Of a DNA stretch of 64,000 nucleotides, positions 61,501-64,000 are shown in pieces (within the stretch, counting starts at the first letter, position 1; the number at the start of each line of letters is the position of its first letter). The notes under the pieces are model-generated. The model had not been told where the DNA came from and made no database searches. It was given only the letters and a program-made list of their open reading frames with translations. Both the position numbers and the translations under genes were made by a program. Source of the DNA: Ascidia mentula (taxonomy: Eukaryota; Chordata; Ascidiacea; Phlebobranchia; Ascidiidae); NCBI GenBank assembly GCA_947561715.1, contig OX387205.1, positions 4,903,001 to 4,967,000 on the forward strand. The letters are read 5' to 3'.

Positions 61501-64000
61501 CCGGTGAGGTTTGAACTCACGACCCTGGGCTAACCAGGCCCAACGCTCTTCCAACTGAGCTACAGGAGCTCAGTGGTTGCACGGGGTATATTGTGGCCAA
61601 GGTATACACTGGTGTGCAAGCGCACAACTTGTCAGGCGACCTTCACATGCATAAAGGATCTCCACCACCGTAATCAGACAACGCAGAAGTAATACCATGC
61701 GTTCGCATAGCAAGGCAAGGTTTGTGAGAAAACATTTATTTAGTTACTCTGTTTTAAAACTAGATATTATTTTAATTTTATGAAGGAAAAGTCAAAGAAA
61801 GTTGACTCACTCTCAATAAATGCTTGTTCTCCAGGAGAATTGATGCTAACCAAATCACCACCTTCTTGTTGGCATTGCAATCGTGCATCTGCCCATTGTC
61901 TTCAATACAAAAATAGTTTATCAAAACTTTTGCAACAAACCATTGGAGGAAAATCTCTGGCTCTTTTTTTAAAAGCATTGACATAATTTAATAGCCATAA
62001 GGCAAATTGTTGAAACACACCTTGTATATTTGCTCTCAATTCTGTAACATCTGTGATCTGTTGAGTAGTGAAGCCAGTTTGTCCCGCAAGCACTTTCATG
62101 GGGATCAGCTAAAAAAAGATACATATGTTTTATTTTCCTAATATTTTATGTAAAAAAAAATGTTGAGAAACACTGTGTTAAACACTCACGTTCAACTGTA
62201 GGTGGGTAGTGTGGTATGACACTCACTGCAAAAATCACAATAATAAGAAGTAAAATTTTAGTAGAAGTTGGGAAAAACCTCCAGAAGCAGGTATTGCCCA
62301 TTTGTGGTAATTTTTTTTTTATTTTTAAAATCTTAACATTTATGATATAAAACAAAATATGAAATTAACAACATTTACAACATAGGTGCATGTCCTAATT
62401 ATTTATATCCTATATCGTGCTGGTAAAAAAAACAGTAAAAGAAGCAATATGTGTATCTTATGAAAGTTGAACAACATTCATTCCTCCTAATTTATTGGCA
62501 AAGCAATTTTTGTGTCAAAGGTGAGGTTATTCTTTAACACAGAAAACAAAATATTTTCTATTCAGGCTGCGCTTAACTAACTATTTGTTTTAGGGCCCAA
62601 TGTTTTTTTACACTTTATTACAGTTGTTTGTTATTTACTAAGTTTACCTGCAGCTTTTTTGCAAATGGGATAAACTTCTTCAAAACATTCTCGGTCATTC
62701 CAAGTCCCCCACGCTCCTTCAGTGTCCACTCCTACTATTCGTATACAATCTCCATTTGATTCAGGTTGATTGAATTTCCAATTGATGAAGTCCTTTTGAT
62801 GATAAATATATTAGCAATGGAGTCAATAATGTTTTGAATTGGCTGTAGACTGATGATAAATAACATGGAAAAAAATATTTGAGAATTGATTCTGGGAATC
62901 ATTTCCCATTCTGTTGCAAGCTAATTCTTAATTTGCTTTTATAGACACTGATGATGCTTTTAACGAAGCAAAATATATATGTCTAATTAAAGAAGACTGA
63001 AAGATTTTAACCTGAAACGAAAGTTTCCTAGACAGTTGGAAAAAATATGCTTACTTTCACAGAAAATGGAAGCCTGTTTTTTACACAGGTTTTTATCAAG
63101 GACGTTTTCAAGCAATGTTTTAACAAAACTACTCCATTGACCTGATTGCACCACTGGCCTCCTTCACTATAATTTAAAGACTGCACTACAACTGATATAC
63201 TCAAAAATGGAGACCAAGATTTTAATAGTTTTGTATTACTAAAATGAAAACCTGATTTTTTCGTATATTTTCAACCTCCCTCTCAGAAAGTTTTTTAACT
63301 TGAAGATTTAAAGGAAGATTTAAAACCTTATTTCTGTCCTTGCAACTTTCAATGGACTAAATTTGCCTTTTTTTGTTAAAACTAATGAAACACCCCACAA
63401 CTAGGAAGCATAAGTGAAGCCAGACAAATTTTTGGTCAAAATTAACAAACCTTCCAGACAACTAGTAAAAAAAGTGTTTCAAATTATCATTGCGGTATAG
63501 TGTGAAATATTTGTGGGCTATTTGAAAAAACTGGTAATAGTGAAGATGCTTATTGGTGGTGTATGTTATATCATGGTACTTGGTCACTGTATATAAGCAT
63601 GTACTACAACATCATACACAGAACTTCAGTTCATAGCTTTTAACAGAGTAATGAAAAATAGAAAGAAACTGTATTTACTTACCAGGGGTGTGTTGTCTGA
63701 CCACTGATATGATCCTTCAAAGACCTTGTCATTTAATCCAATCCATGACTGGCCCTTAAGGTGACCTGAGAAAAAAAACACACACAAGTTGTTTGGTCTG
63801 TTTTTCTCAAATAGAACATTTTTTTGTCTTTCACATCATTGTTACCTGATATAAATGTTTGTTCGACGTCATTGTGAATGCTCACTAAATCACCATATCC
63901 CTGCTGTGCACTCTGACAGAATGTCCTGGAATCATCCCAGCTGAGCTGTGTGTCATGGAACAAATAACATTGTCCCTCAAGCAATCTCCATCCGCTCGAA
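43512..64000 (-). CDS. Receptor B: tandem paralogue of receptor A, 5' end off the window
   Basis: Exon-for-exon counterpart of receptor A from its CTLD4 (63846-64000, open at the edge) to the stop at 43512, about 49 exons. It keeps the same domain order, intron phases, micro-exons and both nested insertions. It therefore comes from a head-to-tail duplication of the whole gene or of a block including it. Its first exons, signal peptide and CTLD1-3 should lie beyond position 64000. All exons seen are open. It differs mainly in the stalk, the FN2-like module and the tail. Being upstream of receptor A on the same strand, it could have a separate promoter or, less likely, be part of a longer array. 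Function as for receptor A: a multi-glycan surface receptor, by inference. Confidence 0.88.
43814..44016 (-). other. Receptor B exon: transmembrane helix and endocytosis motif
   Basis: Same helix as receptor A, then a tail with GFDNPVTYSNTK. The juxtamembrane part reads GSLYGTKSTSSASG, five residues longer than in receptor A, and adds a tyrosine. Confidence 0.85.
44216..44410 (-). other. Receptor B Thr/Pro stalk
   Basis: Thr/Pro-rich like receptor A, but with an extra TTTTPPSGV-type unit and without the HTTTP segment. This fits repeat slippage in a mucin-like spacer. Confidence 0.8.
44669..44818 (-). other. Receptor B six-cysteine module 2
   Basis: GDGACESGGYGTCQYNSNYC and CGGPANRQCC are kept from receptor A with few changes, which suggests constraint on this module. 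Confidence 0.65.
44880..44990. repeat. Short dispersed repeat (CTGATGATGC family)
   Basis: GAAGACCTGATGATGCACAC followed by GGGTGAAATATATATTTCT resembles the core of the retroposon at 58313-58564 and a stretch at 62930-63000. It is not in receptor A's matching intron. Confidence 0.5.
45082..45222 (-). other. Receptor B six-cysteine module 1
   Basis: DAACLDKGGKCKD then CELGYEQFLCSGDGGQRCC, nearly the same as receptor A. Confidence 0.65.
45292..45429 (-). other. Receptor B trefoil domain
   Basis: Same CTFPIDERQDCGYPGIS and CQQRLCCWD as receptor A. With the next exon and the intron between, it forms a block almost identical to receptor A. Confidence 0.85.
45527..46842 (-). other. Receptor B CTLD12 (EPN, WND)
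   Basis: Exons 46756-46842, 46489-46650 and 45527-45697, with the same DGEPNDAGE and KWNDAFC motifs. The first internal intron carries repeats at 45985-46300. Confidence 0.85.
45985..46300. repeat. Member of the AGGTC/GATGAGACCT dispersed repeat family
   Basis: In reverse sense it reads CTGATGAGACCTTCTAGGTC, AAAACAGTGGCC and TGTCTGCAGCTT, matching 29460-29525 and pieces at 48380-48475, 27135-27200 and 60400-60460. Words such as GGCCAAGCAAAG occur twice in it. It is non-coding. Confidence 0.55.
47140..47868 (-). other. Receptor B CTLD11 (sugar motif degenerate)
   Basis: Exons 47725-47868, 47540-47658 and 47140-47350. As in receptor A the EPN position is altered (here EPV) and WND is lost (KWRMM). 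Both paralogues keep the degenerate form. Confidence 0.8.
48107..49382 (-). other. Receptor B CTLD10 (EPN, WND)
   Basis: Starts in 49365-49480, then 49053-49194, 48619-48767 and 48107-48227. The triplet region reads AEEPNNYEG with KWNDQRC. Confidence 0.85.
48380..48475. repeat. Fragment of the GATGAGACCT dispersed family
   Basis: GGCAAAGTGGAGCCAAT, then CTAGGTCGAAACAGTGGCC and GCAGCTTACAC, match pieces of 45985-46300 and 29460-29525. Confidence 0.5.
49427..50215 (-). other. Receptor B CTLD9 (QPD, WRD: galactose-type)
   Basis: Exons 50028-50215, 49648-49819 and the start of 49365-49480. GGQPDNNNGHELC and LWRDANC are kept, so the galactose-type triplet predates the duplication. Confidence 0.85.
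50302..50346 (-). other. Receptor B 45-bp linker exon
   Basis: Counterpart of the receptor A micro-exon at 15999-16043, with the same length and phase. Confidence 0.65.
50696..50926. mobile_element. hAT-type MITE, 231 bp
   Basis: Ends CAGTGTTTCCCAACTGGTGG and, inverted, GGTTGGGAATCACTG. Flanking 8-mers are GTCTAATG and GTTTAATG (7 of 8 match). Internal GGTGGTACGC is repeated several times. It lies in a CTLD8 intron of receptor B only. Confidence 0.85.
51390..51530. repeat. Fragment of the GCCAGTCTCTTTATTCTCAG repeat family
   Basis: CAGTCAAACTGATGATG occurs twice, followed by TTTTTGTCGAAACGTC and ATGGGCCAGTCTATTTATAC. It is similar to 9540-9625 and to the right end of the MITE at 6885-7120. 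Confidence 0.55.
52445..52590. repeat. Foldback MITE in the CTLD7-8 intron of receptor B
   Basis: AATTCTGAGACTAAAGAGAC then TGGCCCATACTGTTGAAAAC on the left faces TTTTTAACAGTATGAGCCAG then TCTCTTTATTCTCAGAATT on the right. It is a short inverted-repeat relative of the GPI intron MITE. Confidence 0.65.
52757..54632 (-). other. Receptor B CTLD7 with nested FN2-like module
   Basis: Starts in 54547-54732, then 53916-54121 (WSSGEPVTYTAWDKDEP), the FN2-like module, and closes in 53092-53245 (GCIVMDKDTGYW) and 52649-52766 (ICE). Same arrangement as receptor A. Confidence 0.75.
53187..53384 (-). other. FN2-like module inside CTLD7 of receptor B
   Basis: Encodes CVFPFQYDNVEYYDCVSEGD in exon 53306-53395 and AWCSADAIYDGHPVSC in the next. 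The first half differs clearly from receptor A (QIEG, IRDGP) while the second half looks identical. Confidence 0.7.
54674..55467 (-). other. Receptor B CTLD6 (EPN, WND)
   Basis: Exons 55282-55467, 55034-55187 and the start of 54547-54732. Same triplets as receptor A. The introns lack the two hAT elements found in receptor A. Confidence 0.85.
55622..56042 (-). other. Receptor B LCCL domain
   Basis: Exons 55878-56042 and 55622-55744 with ICPAGCDSITDKLWGTTVYT, then DNSYICTAAIHDG and YGPWSGSI. Receptor A reads DDSY and PGSF here. Confidence 0.9.
56230..57023 (-). other. Receptor B discoidin domain 2, C-terminal part
   Basis: Exons 56944-57023, 56633-56755 and 56230-56374. Motifs EYLQVDLGAVRK, ISGVLIQG and HIRVLPQAWNTNIAMKMDV are as in receptor A. 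Confidence 0.85.
57211..57790 (-). other. Eight-cysteine module inserted in discoidin domain 2 of receptor B
   Basis: Exons 57618-57790 and 57211-57389. All eight cysteines and the ICPDG, GDQWSPI and WVQVG blocks match receptor A, so the insertion predates the duplication. Confidence 0.65.
58313..58564 (+). mobile_element. SINE-like retroposon, 252 bp, perfect 13-bp target duplication
   Basis: TTATCTACAAGTC flanks it at 58300-58312 and 58565-58577, and receptor A has one copy at the empty site. The element contains AAACTGATGATGCCC, GAGCGAAATATATTTT and GCTTGGTTCACCGATCC and ends TTGTTTATTGTTTTTT, a T-rich tail. It has no coding capacity. Confidence 0.75.
58803..58939 (-). other. Receptor B discoidin domain 2, N-terminal part
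   Basis: CISSLGIS, FSASSFQTGFEPYHARLVYA as in receptor A, again cut off before the third strand by the eight-cysteine insert. Confidence 0.8.
59096..60320 (-). other. Receptor B discoidin domain 1
   Basis: Exons 60153-60320, 59896-60013, 59573-59698 and 59096-59238, with GLGAWIAAE, PWIQVDLLDFYEIRGVVSQ and RVLPTSCRHKCAMRIE. Intact. Confidence 0.85.
61313..61720 (-). mobile_element. tRNA-bearing retroposon, 408 bp, terminal direct repeats, perfect 15-bp target duplication
   Basis: TTTGTGAGAAAACAT flanks it at 61298-61312 and 61721-61735. The element begins and ends with copies of a roughly 36-bp direct repeat (AGAAGTAATGCCATGC, then TTCGCATAGCAAGGCA; the right copy has a few changes). A tRNA-like stretch lies in the middle, not at an end as in ordinary SINEs. 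A partial relative is at 27255-27390. It has no open frame. Confidence 0.8.
61497..61569 (-). tRNA. tRNA-like sequence inside the retroposon
   Basis: 73 nt on the minus strand. The acceptor pairs GCTCCTG with CGGGAGC (one G-T pair), the D arm is GCTC/GAGC with box A-like TAGCTCAGTTGG, the T arm is GTGAG-TTCAAAC-CTCAC, and the anticodon stem TGGGC/GCCCA closes loop CTGGTTA. Read literally this gives anticodon GGT, but there is one extra base before the anticodon stem. It is more likely a SINE promoter than a working tRNA gene. Confidence 0.5.
62190..62225 (-). other. Receptor B 36-bp linker exon
   Basis: Encodes VSVIPHYPPTVE; counterpart of 31069-31104. Confidence 0.65.
62648..64000 (-). other. 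Receptor B CTLD4, partial at window edge (QPE, WND)
   Basis: Exons 63846-64000 (open), 63683-63765 and 62648-62792. Motifs LEGQCYLFHDTQLSWDDSRT, GDLVSIHNDVEQTF, SWIGLNDKVFEGSYQWSDN. The intron at 62793-63682 is 0.9 kb with a CTGATGATGC-family fragment near 62930-63000 and nothing else recognised. Confidence 0.85.

Larger units (their letters stand above)
60639..62108 (-). other. Receptor B CTLD5 (EPN, WSD)
   Basis: Exons 62021-62108, 61811-61899, 61064-61216 and 60639-60762. ALWTGGLDAYNG, GEPNG and MWSDVPC are kept. The intron between exons 61811 and 61216 holds the tRNA-bearing retroposon. Confidence 0.85.

Noticed and set aside
61497-61569. Functional tRNA-Thr (anticodon GGT)
   Set aside because: It sits inside a retroposed element with a target duplication and has an extra base before the anticodon stem. 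I list it only as tRNA-like.

Overview
The window looks like a nuclear segment from an invertebrate animal. Every gene is broken into many short exons with GT..AG introns, the DNA is AT-rich, and the introns and spacers are full of small hAT-, Harbinger- and SINE-like repeats. A glucose-6-phosphate isomerase of animal type sits beside two very large C-type lectin receptors. Together this suggests a non-vertebrate deuterostome, most likely a tunicate such as a Ciona-like ascidian. That species guess is inference.

Layout. Positions 1-1482 (minus strand) hold the 3' half of an acyl-CoA synthetase of the ACSF2 type; its C-terminus lies off the window edge and its N-terminal exons could not be found. 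Positions 2531-8182 (plus strand) hold a complete 13-exon glucose-6-phosphate isomerase (553 residues). Positions 8694-36677 (minus strand) hold a complete giant receptor gene, called here receptor A: about 61 hand-called exons and about 2,660 residues. Positions 36678-43511 are a gene-poor spacer with a nested satellite array and several repeats. Positions 43512-64000 (minus strand) hold receptor B, a tandem paralogue of receptor A that matches it exon for exon but runs off the right edge inside its fourth lectin domain.

Receptor A reads, from its N-terminus: signal peptide; C-type lectin domains (CTLD) 1-5; an F5/8-type C (discoidin) domain; a second discoidin domain split by an eight-cysteine module; an LCCL domain; CTLD6; CTLD7 with a fibronectin type II-like module inside it; CTLD8-12; a P-type trefoil; two six-cysteine modules; a Thr/Pro-rich stalk; one transmembrane helix; and a short tail with an FDNPxTY motif. 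Some CTLDs keep EPN plus WND (mannose-type), one keeps QPD plus WRD (galactose-type), and others have lost the calcium/sugar residues. The likely role is a surface receptor binding several glycans, perhaps in immunity or cell recognition. This is inferred from domains only.

Because the two receptors are collinear, each serves as an empty-site control for insertions in the other. This identifies a broken Ty3/gypsy fossil, several small DNA transposons and two retroposons with long target-site duplications as insertions found in only one copy. At least one stretch of about 400 bp is nearly identical between the paralogues, intron included, which points to recent gene conversion.
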